Positions 35,959 through 45,820 are shown, counted from the first letter of the stretch. The stretch is 64,000 nucleotides of DNA from Nonomuraea cypriaca (GCF_015645445.1 NZ_JADOGI010000007.1:32697-96696), one strand, 5' to 3'. A program made the numbers and translations. Notes: generated by a model from the letters alone, not told the origin.

Positions 35959-38523
35959 TCACCTCCTTTCCTTTGTCGGAAGACCTTCTTGATCCTCCTG
36001 ACCGTTGCCGGGCAGGAAGCTTTCGCAGAGGAACGGCAATCCGACGGGAGGATCGCCCTTTCCTTCGATGGCGGCGAGGGCGAGCAGTACACCCGCCGTT
36101 CCGGTCGCCAGGTCCATGGACAGCCGCAGGAGCTGGTTTCCCGGGAAAGCGACCTTCCCCTCCCATTGGGTGGCATGCCATTCCAGCCCGCGCACCTGCC
36201 GTCGTGCTGTCTCGCTCGAGCCGGTGAGCGCGTTGAACAGGATCAGGCCGGCATGGCCCTGGAAAAGGCCAGGGAAGAGGCAGAACGACGAGGTGGCGGC
36301 GTGTTTGATGCTGGACAAAGGTTCGCGCAGGTCGGGCACGTCGCGATGCTGGAGGAAACGCTGGAGCGCCAGGCCGATGCCGACGCTTCCCTCAGCCAGG
36401 TAGGGCATCGTCCGGCCGCCCTCGTTCACATGCAGCCCACCGTCCGAGGCGGCCGTGCACCGCCGCAGGTCCTGCCTGAGCGCCGTCTCCGCCGCGTCGA
36501 GGCATCCCATGTCACCCGTCACCTCGTACAGGGCAGTGAGTAGGAGGGCCGGTCCTGAACCTCCGAGCATGAGTCCCGCGAACCCATGCCCTTGGCCGCT
36601 GATCGTCGGGACGGACTCCACAGGGCCCAGCCTACCGGCGACGATCTCACCGGCCTGGATCGCACGCTGCATCAGCCCTTCGTCCCCCGTCAGCCCGGCC
36701 AGGCGCAGCCAGTTCAGGCCGATGCCGGACACCCCCATGAACAGGCTGCTGTCCAGCGGTTCTGGGTCGAAGTTCCTTGCGGAGGAGACGGCGATCTCCA
36801 TCGCCTCGTCTCGATGGCCGAGGTCCCATAACGCGTAGGCGATCCCTTGCTCGCCGCTGTAGAAACCCGGCTGCAGGTCGGCCCGCTCCTGCCGGAGCCG
36901 TTTCAGAATCCAGCGCTCGCCCTCGGGAAAGGAGCCGGCCCCGGCCTGGTGGAGGCTCCATAAGACCCCCGCGGCGCCGTGAGCGAGACCGAGCTCCGCA
37001 CCCGAGACGAGGAATTGGGCGACGTCGCCAGGAAACAGCCGGTCTTCCCTCTCGGGTGTAGCAGTCGACAGGAGGGTGGCCGCTGACGACCGGATGAGTT
37101 CCGGCCCCGACTCGCCCACCAGCATGCCAGCGCCGTCTCCCGCCTGGGGGAGCCAGTCACGCGGCACCGCGAACCTCTCCACGACGAGCCGTGCGAGGTG
37201 TGCCGGCTTGCCTGGGTCAATCAGTTGCAATGATGTCAATGGGGCGAAGATCGCGAGCTTCAGGCAAGACAGAGCGAACTCGTCGATGTCGGTCCCCGTG
37301 GTGCCATGCGGAGCGGCGAATCCAGGGTTAGCAATGACCTGTCCCTGTCGCTCCTCGGCCGGCGAGCAACCTTCGAAGTCGATGAGGCGGACCTGGTCGT
37401 CATCACCCACGAGAATGTTGAACAGGTGGAGGTCGCCGAAGACCATGCCCTGGTCGTGCATAGAGTGCACGGCGTCAGAGACCCGCTGCCAGATAGCCAT
37501 CGCCCAGCGCCCGTAGGCCGCGAAGTCGTCCGGCGAGGGATCGCCGCCCATAATGAGGGGGTTACGGCGCCCACACGCCTTGTAGAGTGACTCCCCTTCG
37601 ACGAATTCCTCGATCAGAAACTCATGCTCGCCGATCGCGGTGTAGTCGATGAGCTTGGGGACGCAGGGCAGTCCTGCCATCCTCTCCAGCGCCGCGCGTT
37701 CCGTCCTTAGCCGGGTCACCGCGTCGCGCCCGGCCCTATCGACACCCGCATGGGAGCGTCCTTCCTTGACGACGACCCTGCGGCCCGTTTGCCTGTCCTT
37801 GGCTTCGTAGACGCCGCCACCATTGGAATAGTGCAGGGCTGTGACGATCTCGTAGGGGAAGTTATCGAGCCGTGTGGCGTTGCGCCGGTCGAGGTGGGGC
37901 CGCAGGAAGTCTGGCAGGCGTACCCATTCCGGGGTGGAGAACACCGGCCCGCGCGGATCGCTTACGAGATTGCCGTGCGGGTCCTCGATCATCTGCACCT
38001 CGCGGCCGGACTCATCCCAGGCGCGCCGCGCCTGGAAGGCGCCGTAGCGAACGTAAAGAGGACCCCCATGCCATTTCAGGTCGCTCAAAATGTACGGCCC
38101 AGGCTCGCCTTCTAAGTCGTCACCCAGTTCGTTCAGAATAGTTTCAAGCTGTTGTTCGTCACGTGGATAGACGGTGGCCAGCTTTCCGCTGCCGGCGCGT
38201 TCTGCGTATTTCGCGTTTCGGCTCCGCCACGGTTCTGGGCCTGGCACGACCTTGACCGGTATTTTCCGCTCCACGCAGTAGCCAAGCACCTTGGCAGCAA
38301 CGCGTTCTGCGTTCTCCATCGTGGCCGACACGTGAATCTTCCAGCCCTGTCGCGGGATCGTCACGCCCGGCGCGCTGTAGTGCACCCAGCCACTGGTCAC
38401 GAACCGATTCCAGCCTGCAGGAGTTGCCGGCTCCTCAAGCACGGGGAACAGCGTCACATTGCTTTCAGGGCGCTCATAGAAGAACGGGTCCCTGGCGCAG
38501 TAGAGGTCGTAACGCTGGTCCAT
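35959..38523 (-). CDS. lanKC: Class III lanthipeptide synthetase LanKC
   Basis: 854 residues from the ATG at 38523, preceded by GGGAAGG. The N-terminal lyase-like region is followed by a Ser/Thr kinase-like domain (VVVKEGRSHAG, catalytic FGDLHLFNIL, LIDFEG). The C-terminal LanC-like domain has GVSGIGLNWL, GQGHGFAG and LFQGHAGL. The Cys-Cys-His zinc site of LanC/LanL cyclases is not seen, which places it in class III. It would phosphorylate and dehydrate Ser/Thr in the precursor and form thioether or labionin rings. It is followed 5 nt later by the precursor gene. Confidence 0.9.
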   Translation of the reverse strand: MDQRYDLYCARDPFFYERPESNVTLFPVLEEPATPAGWNRFVTSGWVHYSAPGVTIPRQGWKIHVSATMENAERVAAKVLGYCVERKIPVKVVPGPEPWRSRNAKYAERAGSGKLATVYPRDEQQLETILNELGDDLEGEPGPYILSDLKWHGGPLYVRYGAFQARRAWDESGREVQMIEDPHGNLVSDPRGPVFSTPEWVRLPDFLRPHLDRRNATRLDNFPYEIVTALHYSNGGGVYEAKDRQTGRRVVVKEGRSHAGVDRAGRDAVTRLRTERAALERMAGLPCVPKLIDYTAIGEHEFLIEEFVEGESLYKACGRRNPLIMGGDPSPDDFAAYGRWAMAIWQRVSDAVHSMHDQGMVFGDLHLFNILVGDDDQVRLIDFEGCSPAEERQGQVIANPGFAAPHGTTGTDIDEFALSCLKLAIFAPLTSLQLIDPGKPAHLARLVVERFAVPRDWLPQAGDGAGMLVGESGPELIRSSAATLLSTATPEREDRLFPGDVAQFLVSGAELGLAHGAAGVLWSLHQAGAGSFPEGERWILKRLRQERADLQPGFYSGEQGIAYALWDLGHRDEAMEIAVSSARNFDPEPLDSSLFMGVSGIGLNWLRLAGLTGDEGLMQRAIQAGEIVAGRLGPVESVPTISGQGHGFAGLMLGGSGPALLLTALYEVTGDMGCLDAAETALRQDLRRCTAASDGGLHVNEGGRTMPYLAEGSVGIGLALQRFLQHRDVPDLREPLSSIKHAATSSFCLFPGLFQGHAGLILFNALTGSSETARRQVRGLEWHATQWEGKVAFPGNQLLRLSMDLATGTAGVLLALAAIEGKGDPPVGLPFLCESFLPGNGQEDQEGLPTKERR

Positions 38524-38595
38524 GCCTTCCCTCATTTCCCTCTGCTCGTGCGGGGCATGCTCTGAAGACTAGAAGTTCGCACTGTCGGCGCGCTT

Positions 38596-40395
38596 TTATC
38601 GATCAACAGCGAGCATCTTCCGTCGTTGCGAGGTTATGACCCGGGCCAGTGCGGCGAGGAGAACTGCTTCCGGCTCTTCCGCCAGGGCACGTTCCCGGGC
38701 ATAGTGCAGGACCAGAAGGTGGCTGCGAAATCCGGGTTCGAGGAAATGGGCGTCGATCAGGTTGTCCAGCAGATCCTCCGCGACGTTCGGCGAGCAGTTG
38801 GCGAGAGCCGCGGCGTCCGACAGCGAGAAGCAGGGTTCCCCGTAGAAGCCAAGCCGTCTCAGCAGCGAGCGTGACCTGTCGTCCAGCAATCGATAGTTGG
38901 AGTCCAGCACGGGGCGGACCTGCAGTTCGCCGCTGGCCATCTCGTCGACCGGCGACGAGAGAATCCGCTTGAGTAGTTTCCGCGGACTCCAATGCGGCCT
39001 GGCGGCCAGGCGGGCGGCGACGATGTTGAGCGCCAGAGGCGACCCGCCGCACAGTTCGATGAGCCCGCTCGCGGCGTCGGGGTCGTCGTCGAGCCGCCGT
39101 CCGCTGCTCTCCAGCATCTCTCGTGCCGCAGCCTCGGACACCGGAGAGAGCCGCACACGCACCGCACCGGGGAGCTCGGCCAGAGGCAGCCGGCTGGTAA
39201 TGATCACTCCGCATCCCGGCTCTCCGGGGAGCAGAGGCTCGACCTGCGCGGCGCTTGCGGCGTCGTCCAGAACGATCAGAAGTCGTCGTGTCGCGATTGC
39301 AGATCGGAAGACCTTAGCGCGCTGCTCGACGTCCCCAGGAATGGCCTGTTCACGGGTCCCGAGATCCACGAGGAAATGAGCGAGCACATCGGCTGGCCCG
39401 ACGGGGTCGCTGGAGCCTGACAGATCCGCGAATAACTGGCCATGCGGATATGTGTCGCGGAGTTGATGGGCCGCGGCAGTAGCGACGGTCGTCTTGCCAA
39501 CCCCTCCCGGGCCACTGACCACCACTAGAGATGCGTACCCGCTGGCGTCGGGCGCGGCGAGGATGGCGCCGACCTCAGCCTTCCGGCCTTCGATGAGCGG
39601 CAGAGGGCGGGGCAGTTGACGGGGAACCCTGGCCATAGGCGCTTCCGGCAGGAGGGTGGGGTCGTTCATGACAATGCGGCGCAGCAGCTTCCTCAGGGTG
39701 GGCCGGGGCTCCTCGCCCGACTCCGCTTCAAGCCGCTCACGTAACTCGTGATAGGTGTTGACCGCCTCCGAGCTGCGCCCGGAACGGAAGAGCGCGAGCA
39801 TGAACTGCTCGTGGAGCGACTGATGCAGGCTATTCTCCTGAACGAGTTTGGCCAGCTCGGGCACCAGGTCACGCCCCTTGCCCAAGCGCAACTCCGCCCA
39901 CATCTGCTCCTCCTGCGCGACCAGGCGAAGCTCCTCCCACTGCACCGCGCGTAACTGGAGATCGGCCGAGGTGGTCCCGCAAAACACGGGGCCGCGCCAG
40001 AGTTGCAACGCGGTGCCGAAGATCTCGACGGCCGCCTCATCGTCGCCAGCGGTACGTGCGACGCGAGCCTGCTCGATCAGGGCCTCCGCCGCGAAGCCGT
40101 CGATCTGCTGCCGCTCCGTACGCAAGATGTAGCCGTGCTCATAGGTCTCGATGTCCACCCTGTGTTGTCGGAGGACGGACACGGCCCGCTGCACCTGGTT
40201 CTGCGCCGTGCGTGGGGGCCGATGATCGTAGATCGCATCGGCCAGGCGATCCCGGCTGACGGGAGCGCCCGGTTCGAGCATCAACCGGGCAAGACAGCTG
40301 CGGGCACGACTGTCGGGCACGGCCACGTTCCGGCAACCGTCCCAGATGGCGATCGGGCCCAGAAATCCGAGCCGAAACTGTGAGACGGTGCTCAC
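38596..40395 (-). CDS. SARP/AfsR-type transcriptional regulator with NB-ARC
   Basis: 599 residues from a GTG at 40395, with AAGGGAG seven bases upstream. Domains: OmpR-type winged helix (FLGPIAIWDG...SRDRLADAIYD), bacterial transcriptional activator domain (about 100-240), and NB-ARC ATPase with GPGGVGKTT (295-303) and LDDA (376-379). The usual TPR tail of full AfsR is missing. It sits upstream of the lanthipeptide synthetase on the same strand and is the likely activator of the cluster. Confidence 0.85.
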   Translation of the reverse strand: MSTVSQFRLGFLGPIAIWDGCRNVAVPDSRARSCLARLMLEPGAPVSRDRLADAIYDHRPPRTAQNQVQRAVSVLRQHRVDIETYEHGYILRTERQQIDGFAAEALIEQARVARTAGDDEAAVEIFGTALQLWRGPVFCGTTSADLQLRAVQWEELRLVAQEEQMWAELRLGKGRDLVPELAKLVQENSLHQSLHEQFMLALFRSGRSSEAVNTYHELRERLEAESGEEPRPTLRKLLRRIVMNDPTLLPEAPMARVPRQLPRPLPLIEGRKAEVGAILAAPDASGYASLVVVSGPGGVGKTTVATAAAHQLRDTYPHGQLFADLSGSSDPVGPADVLAHFLVDLGTREQAIPGDVEQRAKVFRSAIATRRLLIVLDDAASAAQVEPLLPGEPGCGVIITSRLPLAELPGAVRVRLSPVSEAAAREMLESSGRRLDDDPDAASGLIELCGGSPLALNIVAARLAARPHWSPRKLLKRILSSPVDEMASGELQVRPVLDSNYRLLDDRSRSLLRRLGFYGEPCFSLSDAAALANCSPNVAEDLLDNLIDAHFLEPGFRSHLLVLHYARERALAEEPEAVLLAALARVITSQRRKMLAVDR

Positions 40396-40458
40396 ACTTG
40401 ATCTCCCTTCGATGGGCATCGCCAGATGCAGATCAATGTGTGTCACGATCAACGGACT

Positions 40459-40505
40459 GTCAACTGACATGTGGGGAAATCAACCAGTAGCATATGTCAG
40501 TTGAC
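40459..40505. promoter_or_regulatory. 12-bp inverted repeat upstream of the SARP gene
   Basis: GTCAACTGACAT at 40459-40470 and its perfect complement ATGTCAGTTGAC at 40494-40505, separated by 23 bp. It lies about 65 bp upstream of the SARP start. It could be the operator controlling the lanthipeptide cluster. Confidence 0.5.
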
Positions 40506-40582
40506 GGCTAACCGAATGGCACATATTTCGTCACGTACCGTAACCGATGCCCGAAACGCCCGGCCGCATAGGAGAAGCGACT

Positions 40583-40705
40583 GCCTACGCCTGACAAGCC
40601 GCTCAGCATGGCAGAGAAACTGGATAAGCTATTCCAGCTTCGATACCACGTGCCTCAGATCCAGACCCGGCTCGGCGACGGTTCTCCTACGTTGTCAATC
40701 CCCTG
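40583..40705 (+). pseudogene. Decayed XRE regulator fragment
   Basis: The frame reads LPTPDKPLSMAEKLDKLFQL, then YHVPQ, a few codons and a stop. It matches the start of the XRE protein at 22581 (SLAEKLDTLFQLRLH). The start codon is CTG where the intact gene has ATG, the reading frame is lost soon after, and IS copy C follows at 40728. It marks a second, lost copy of that module. Confidence 0.65.
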
Positions 40706-40781
40706 AAAACGCAGACGCTCCTATGCCTGTACCGATTCAAAATTCGCACATGTGGTCTGAGCTGGAGTTTCTTCGTGTCAG

Positions 40782-41162
40782 CTAGGCTGCTCGGTGGTAC
40801 TCGTTGATCGCTCCGCTGAGCACCTTTCGGCGTTGAATCCGGCCTTCCATCGGCACCACAACTTGCTCGTCTTCATTGGGTGGGCGTTGCTGGCGAGACT
40901 GGTGCGGTCGATGGCTGTTGTAGTGCTCGGCGTACTCGTCCAAGACCGATCGAAGGTGCGGTTCGTCGTAGATCAGCATCCGGTCGGTGCATTCGGCTCG
41001 GACGGTGCGCACCCAGCGTTCGGCGTAGCAGTTGGCCCGAGGTGTCCGCGGCGGCGTCTTCATCACCGTGACACCAGCCCCGGCGAAGATCTCATCGAAG
41101 ACGGCGGTGAATTTGGCATCCCGGTCACGGATGAGGAACCGGAACGAGCCCGCCTTCTGCCC
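40782..41162 (-). pseudogene. C-terminal half of IS copy C transposase
   Basis: Contains [25 protein letters not shown] and RPHQSRQQRPP, the second and third catalytic positions of the rve domain. Upstream the frame is broken by ISAs1 at 41163. Together with 42654-43344 it would encode a full transposase. Confidence 0.8.
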
Positions 41163-42653
41163 CAGGGCCCCGGCGTTCTTGAGTTCTGATGCGGTATGGC
41201 GCGGTTGAGGGTTTCGGCAGGTGGAGTGCAAAAGAGCGCGACTTCTGGTGATCTTTCAGGTCTCGAATCCGAAGATCGCCGCAGGAGTCGCGCTCGTGTC
41301 CCCATCTTCCCCAACCAGCCCCGGTCTCGTCCCGTGCCTTGACCAGCTCGCCGACCTGGCGTTGTGGGAAGCGGAACTGGCCGCCGACCCGGCTGTGGTG
41401 GAATCGGCCCTGATGCGCCGATTGGCGACGGTGCCGGATCAACGCTCGACGTGCGGGCTGCGCCATCCGCTGGTGGTCATCTTGACCTTGACCGCGTGCG
41501 CCACGCTGGTGGTCGGCAGCGACAGCATCGCGGCGATCTGGCAGTGGGCCGCCCGAACATCTCAGCAGGTGCTGGCGCGGCTGGGCGCCTACCGTGACCC
41601 GTTCACCGGTCTGCTGCTCGTGCCCAGCGAGAAGACCTTCCGCCGGGTGCTCGCCGGCCTGGACGCCGACGCGCTGGATGCGGCGATCAGCGGATATGTG
41701 GCCGATGTGGTCCGCCGGGAGGCGCCGGTCCCGCAGATCCCTGACACTCCCGGCCCGGCCGAGCGGGAGCAACGCCGCACCGAGCAGCGGCAGTGCACCC
41801 ATCCTGCCCCGCCTGGGCTGTTGCCCGGCGCCGCCGTGGACGGCAAGGCCTGCCGCGGTGCCCGGACTGCAGACGGCGGGCGGGTCTTCCTGGTCGGGGC
41901 GATCAGCCACGACCACGGTGTCGTGCTGGGTCAGTGTCAGGTCGCAAGCAAGCGCGGCGAAGGGCCCGCCGCCCGCGCCCTGCTGACACAGATGGACGTG
42001 GCCGGGATGGTGCTGACCCTGGACGCTCTGCACACCACCAAGACCACCGCTCGGCTGATCACCGAACAGCTGGGCGCCCACTACGTCCTCATCCTCAAGG
42101 GGAACCAGCCGCTGGCCCGCGCCGCCGCACAGACCCTGCTGGCCGGCCCAGACGCCGAGTGGGCCGCCACCACCGCCATCGACAACGATCGCGGACATGA
42201 CCGCACCGAACGCCGCACCATCCGCACCGTCACGGCCGATGACGGCCTGTTCCCCGGCGCCCGGCAGGCCTTCCGGCTGCGCCGCGACGTCGGCGACCTG
42301 GACAGCTGCTGGACCGGCAAAGAGATCGTGTACGGCATCACCAGCCTGCCCGCTGAGTTGGCTGGTCCCGCCCACCTCAACCACTACGGAGAGCACACTG
42401 GACAGTGGAAAATCGGCTCCACTGGGTCCGCGACGTAACTTTCCGGGAGGACTCTTCCCAGGTCAGGACCGGCGCAGCGCCCAGAGCCCTGGCCAGCTTC
42501 CGGAATCTGGCGATCAGCACGATGCGCCTGGCCGACCGCGCCAACATCGCCCACGCTCGACGCGACCTCCTCAACCGCACTGACACCTTCGCCGTCTACA
42601 ACATCTGATCAACATGCCGGAACAGGACATAGCGAATCAACGCCGGGGCCCTG
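41163..42653 (+). mobile_element. ISAs1-family element inside IS copy C
   Basis: Terminal inverted repeats CAGGGCCCCGGCGTT (41163-41177) and its complement (42639-42653). A 10-bp target duplication, CCTTCTGCCC, flanks it at 41153-41162 and 42654-42663, a length normal for ISAs1. Total 1,491 bp. Confidence 0.9.
41221..42608 (+). pseudogene. ISAs1-family transposase, frameshifted
   Basis: The first frame carries the ISAs1 core: GLRHPLVVILTLTACATLVVG, AAVDGKACRGAR, LTLDALHTTKTTARLI, then HYVLILKGNQ. Near 42388 the frame is lost. The essential C-terminal [18 protein letters not shown] and later [20 protein letters not shown] continue in the -1 frame to 42608. A one-base deletion is the simple reading; a programmed frameshift is less likely. 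Confidence 0.75.
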
Positions 42654-43344
42654 CCTTCTGCCCGAGATCTATGAGCAGATTGCGGGCCTGCTGAGCCGTC
42701 CACGCGCCGGCTGGATGGGCGGTCACACCCAGGACGTGAACGCGCCGCGTCTCTATCTCCATCACGAACAACACATACAGGCGTTTCAAGAAGATCGTGT
42801 CGACGTGGAAGAAGTCGCAAGCCAACAGTCCCTTCGCTTGCAGGCGGAGAAACTTCCGCCATGAAGTGTCGAAGCTTCGGGGCGCCGGACCGTAGCGGCG
42901 CGAGCGTAGAATCCGGCGCAGGGTGGCTTCGCTGACCTGGAAACCGAGCCGAGCCAACTCACCGTGGACCCGTCGATACCCCCACCTCGGGTTTTCGCGT
43001 GCCAGACGGAGGGCCAGCGCCCGGACCTCCTTGTTCGTTGCGGGACGGCCGGAGTGGTTGGGGTACGTCCACGCGCGTTTGATCAGCCGGCGATGCCACG
43101 CCAATAGGGTGCCCGGGGTGACCAGCCGATGAGTTCGCAGCATCGTCGGCAGGAAGCGGGTTAGTGCTGCCAGGACCGCCCGATCGGCCCAGTCCGGTTT
43201 CGGCCGGACGACCTGACGCTTCAACACGGCCACCTCATGCCGGAGCACCATGATCTCGACGTCCTTGGACGCCTGAGCACGGCCTAGCAACACCAGCCAG
43301 CCGAATACCCGAATCAGGGTCATGTACAGCAGACGAACCGACAC
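42654..43344 (-). pseudogene. N-terminal half of IS copy C transposase
   Basis: About 230 codons with the same start as copies A and B ([19 protein letters not shown]), [13 protein letters not shown] and the first catalytic Asp region ACDFFHVDT. It ends where the ISAs1 target duplication begins. Confidence 0.8.
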
Positions 43345-43424
43345 AGAGCGCGATCTTGCCCGTACTGCGCCTGAAGGTCAAAACCCCAGATCAAGCACCA
43401 CGCGATGAGTTATGAAGCGGTACA

Positions 43425-44110
43425 GGTCACTCCAAGGACGTGGACGCGCCGTGTTTCTATCTCCATCACGAAGAAGATGTACAGCCGCTTGAGGAACACG
43501 GTGTCGGCGTGCACGAAGTCGCAGGCCAGCAGACCACTGGCCTGGGAGGCCAGGAACTGCCGCCAGCTCGGTGACGCCCGACGTGGTGCTGGCCCGAGCC
43601 CGGCCGCGGCCAGGATCCGGCGGATCGTACCCTCCCCCACCCGATGCCCCAGACCGATCAACTCGCCCTGAATCCTCCGATAACCCCACCGGGGATTCTC
43701 CTGAGCTAGGCGTATGACGAGGTCACGCACCTCCTCGGAAATCGGCGGGCGGCCGGTGTTGTTCGGGTAGGTCCAGTGCCGCTTGACCAGCCTGCGGTGC
43801 CAGGCCAGCAGGCTGCCCGGGGTCACGATCCGATGCGCACGACGCCAGCGCGGAAGGCGCCGGGTGAGCGCGGCCAGGATCGCCCGGTCGGCCCATTCCG
43901 GCCGCGGATGAGCGACCTGGCGGCGCAGCACCGCCACCTCATGCCGCAGCACCAGGATTTCCACGTCTTTGGAGGCATCGTCGCGGGTCAGCAGGACCAG
44001 CCAGCCCACAACCCGGACGAAGATCAGATACAGCAGACGGAAGCACACGAGGAGCGAGGATAAACCGCAGGTCAACCACCATGCACGAGTATTGGCACAG
44101 CACACGGAAG
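43425..44110 (-). pseudogene. IS D: truncated IS3/IS481-like element
   Basis: A second, divergent member of the same IS group. The transposase N-terminal two-thirds is present ([43 protein letters not shown], ending HVLGVT) and is cut at the edge of IS copy C. The 5' boundary, near 44105, reads into the DUF6461 gene and creates a fused frame. The rest of IS D is not found on the other side of copy C. Confidence 0.75.
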
Positions 44111-44648
44111 GCAGGACGAGAGCCAGTTGCTCCCGGGTGAACCGGTCGACGTCCAAGCGCACGCCGGTCATCGCTTCCATGGTCGCCAGCGCGGTCTCCC
44201 ATTCGGGGTATGGAGCGGTGGGTATCACGCCGGCCTGGTCGTCGGTCCTCTTCTGATCGGCGAGAGCGCGTAGGGCACCCAGGTAGGGATCCAGCGCACG
44301 GGGGTCGGAGCCGCCGCACTCCGGGGGCTCGGGATAGAGAGTGTCCAGCTCGGTGACCAGCTGCCCATCGGCGGCGTAGGACAGCCTGTTCAACGCATTG
44401 ACCAGCCACCAGACACCCCATGCTTCCGCGTTCTCGCTCAGACGAGCCCACAAGTCGGCATCGAGGATCGAGGCATTCTGCGCCAGCACGATCACACCGT
44501 GGTCGCTCTGTTCCAGGACGACACCCTCCCATACCTCCCATTCCCCTGTCGGCAGCACCGTGCGAGGAGTCGCCGCGCCTGGGTCAGCACCCAGCCGACG
44601 GGCGACATCGGCGACCGCGAGGGGCTCCTCACGCCCGCGCACCACCAT
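44111..44648 (-). pseudogene. DUF6461-family gene truncated by IS D
   Basis: About 180 native residues from the ATG at 44648. Family features include [37 protein letters not shown] and the repeated Asp/Pro segment [11 protein letters not shown], then MEAMTGVRL near the end. The family has no assigned biochemical role. After about 44111 the frame passes into IS D, so the C-terminal few residues are replaced. It follows a 31-codon reading frame directly. Confidence 0.65.
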
Positions 44649-44744
44649 TCAGAACATCGCGTCGTTGATGTAGGGATCCACCCGGCCCAGATCGTTGCAG
44701 AGCTGAATGTAGTAGTTGATCATCTCGGGCGTAACCGGACTCAT
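44649..44744 (-). CDS. 31-residue small protein upstream of DUF6461 gene
   Basis: From the ATG at 44744, preceded by GAGGGAAG, to a TGA that directly abuts the ATG of the DUF6461 gene. The peptide begins MSPVTPEMINYYIQLCNDL and ends DPYINDAMF. The good ribosome-binding site and tight coupling support translation. It may be a translational-coupling leader or a real small partner of DUF6461. Confidence 0.45.
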   Translation of the reverse strand: MSPVTPEMINYYIQLCNDLGRVDPYINDAMF

Positions 44745-44939
44745 GTTCTTCCCTCTCGACAAGTGGAGACGACAGAGTAGCGACCGATCACGACATTTCC
44801 GGATCATCAGGAGGGCAGCGCAGAGCTCGATCACCGCGGAGATCTCGCTCATCCCGCGTCTGTCGTCCGGAGCACTCCGGGGGCATGTTGCGATGGATGG
44901 CGCGGTCCCGACATAAGGCAAAGAAGCTGAAGGGGGCAG

Positions 44940-45281
44940 AACCGGCATGTCGTGGTGGACACGCTCGGGCTGTTGTTGTGCGTGATGGTCACCGCCGCAT
45001 CGGTGCAAGACCGCCCCACCGAGCTGGCCCTGAGCGAGATCTGGCGGGCCTACCTGGCCCGCTTCGACGAGGAACACACCTTCACATTCAGCAAGGGCGC
45101 CCTCGGGCTGATCATCGCCAAGCTGCGCACCCCCGAGCAGACCGACCGCTGGGTCCGCCTGATCATGGCCGCCCTCACCCAGCTCGCGCTCGCCCGTCCC
45201 TTGGTCGAGGACCTGCGCCGCCCATGGGAGAAACCACCAGCCCCGGATCGACATCTCCGACTGGTTGGCATGTGCGGCTGA
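44940..45281 (+). pseudogene. Mixed transposase remnants
   Basis: Begins with VVDTLGLLLCVMVTAASVQDR, typical of IS5-group transposases. It continues with ELALSEIWRAYLARFDEEHT and DRWVRLIMAALTQLALARPL, typical of IS701-like ones. These two pieces seem fused by rearrangement. No ends recognised. Not functional. Confidence 0.55.
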
Positions 45282-45317
45282 CGTCTGCTCCCGGCCAAAT
45301 ACCACTGAAAGTTACAC

Positions 45318-45770
45318 CTAGGAGCGGGCACGCGCCGGGGGCCGGGTGTCCACGTTGGCGGTCAGCGTGTTCAGGATGCCTGGCAGCGCCGCCACCGTTT
45401 CGGCGGGCAGGCCGGTCACGGTTTCGTCGGCCAGGCCGCGCCACAACTCCCTGACCTGATCGGCCAGCGCCCTGCCGCTGTCGGTGAGCTCGACGATGCT
45501 GGCGCGCTTGTCGGAGGGGGCGGGCGTGCGGCGGATGTGGCCGGAGGCCTCCAGCTTGCGGCTCATGAGCGTCACGCTGGGCGGCTCGCAGCCGAGCGCC
45601 TCGCTGAGCTGGGCCTGGATCATCGGGCCGGTCCGGGCGAGTTCGAGCAGGAGCGCCTCCTGGCCCGGGTGCAGGCCGAGCGGGGCCAGCAGCGCCGCGG
45701 CCCTGGCCCGGTGGCGCAGGCTCAGGAGGCGTATCGCCTGGTTGATGGCGTCTGCTTGGTCGAAGTCCAT
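45318..45770 (-). CDS. MarR-family transcriptional regulator
   Basis: About 150 residues from the ATG at 45770, with AAGGAG five bases upstream. The winged-helix region is QAQLSEALGCEPPSVTLMSRKLEASGHIRRTPAPSD, typical of MarR, with dimerisation helices at each end. It is transcribed divergently from a flavodoxin-like gene and an MFS pump gene. It most likely represses both and its own gene, being released by a drug or oxidant. A shared operator candidate lies in the 80-bp gap. Confidence 0.88.
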   Translation of the reverse strand: MDFDQADAINQAIRLLSLRHRARAAALLAPLGLHPGQEALLLELARTGPMIQAQLSEALGCEPPSVTLMSRKLEASGHIRRTPAPSDKRASIVELTDSGRALADQVRELWRGLADETVTGLPAETVAALPGILNTLTANVDTRPPARARS

Positions 45771-45791
45771 GGGCACTCCTTGACGAGATTA

Positions 45792-45820
45792 GTTACGTGC
45801 ATAATATTTATCCGCGTAAC
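45792..45820. promoter_or_regulatory. Candidate MarR operator
   Basis: GTTACG and CGTAAC form an inverted repeat around an AT-rich centre (GCATAATATTTATC region) in the 80-bp divergent gap. Position between the MarR gene and its likely targets supports an operator overlapping both promoters. Confidence 0.6.

Larger units (their letters stand above)
40728..43424 (-). mobile_element. IS copy C, interrupted by an ISAs1 element
   Basis: Ends match copies A and B: TGTACCGATTCAAAATTC at the left and the inverted TGTACCGCTTCATAACTC at the right. The transposase is split into an N-terminal half (42654-43344) and a C-terminal half (40782-41162) by the ISAs1 insertion. Rejoining the halves at the duplicated target restores one continuous frame. 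More divergent from A and B than they are from each other. Confidence 0.85.

Noticed and set aside
35954..36181. Longer version of the lanthipeptide precursor
   Set aside because: The extension lies inside lanKC; the strong ribosome-binding site points to the ATG at 35953.
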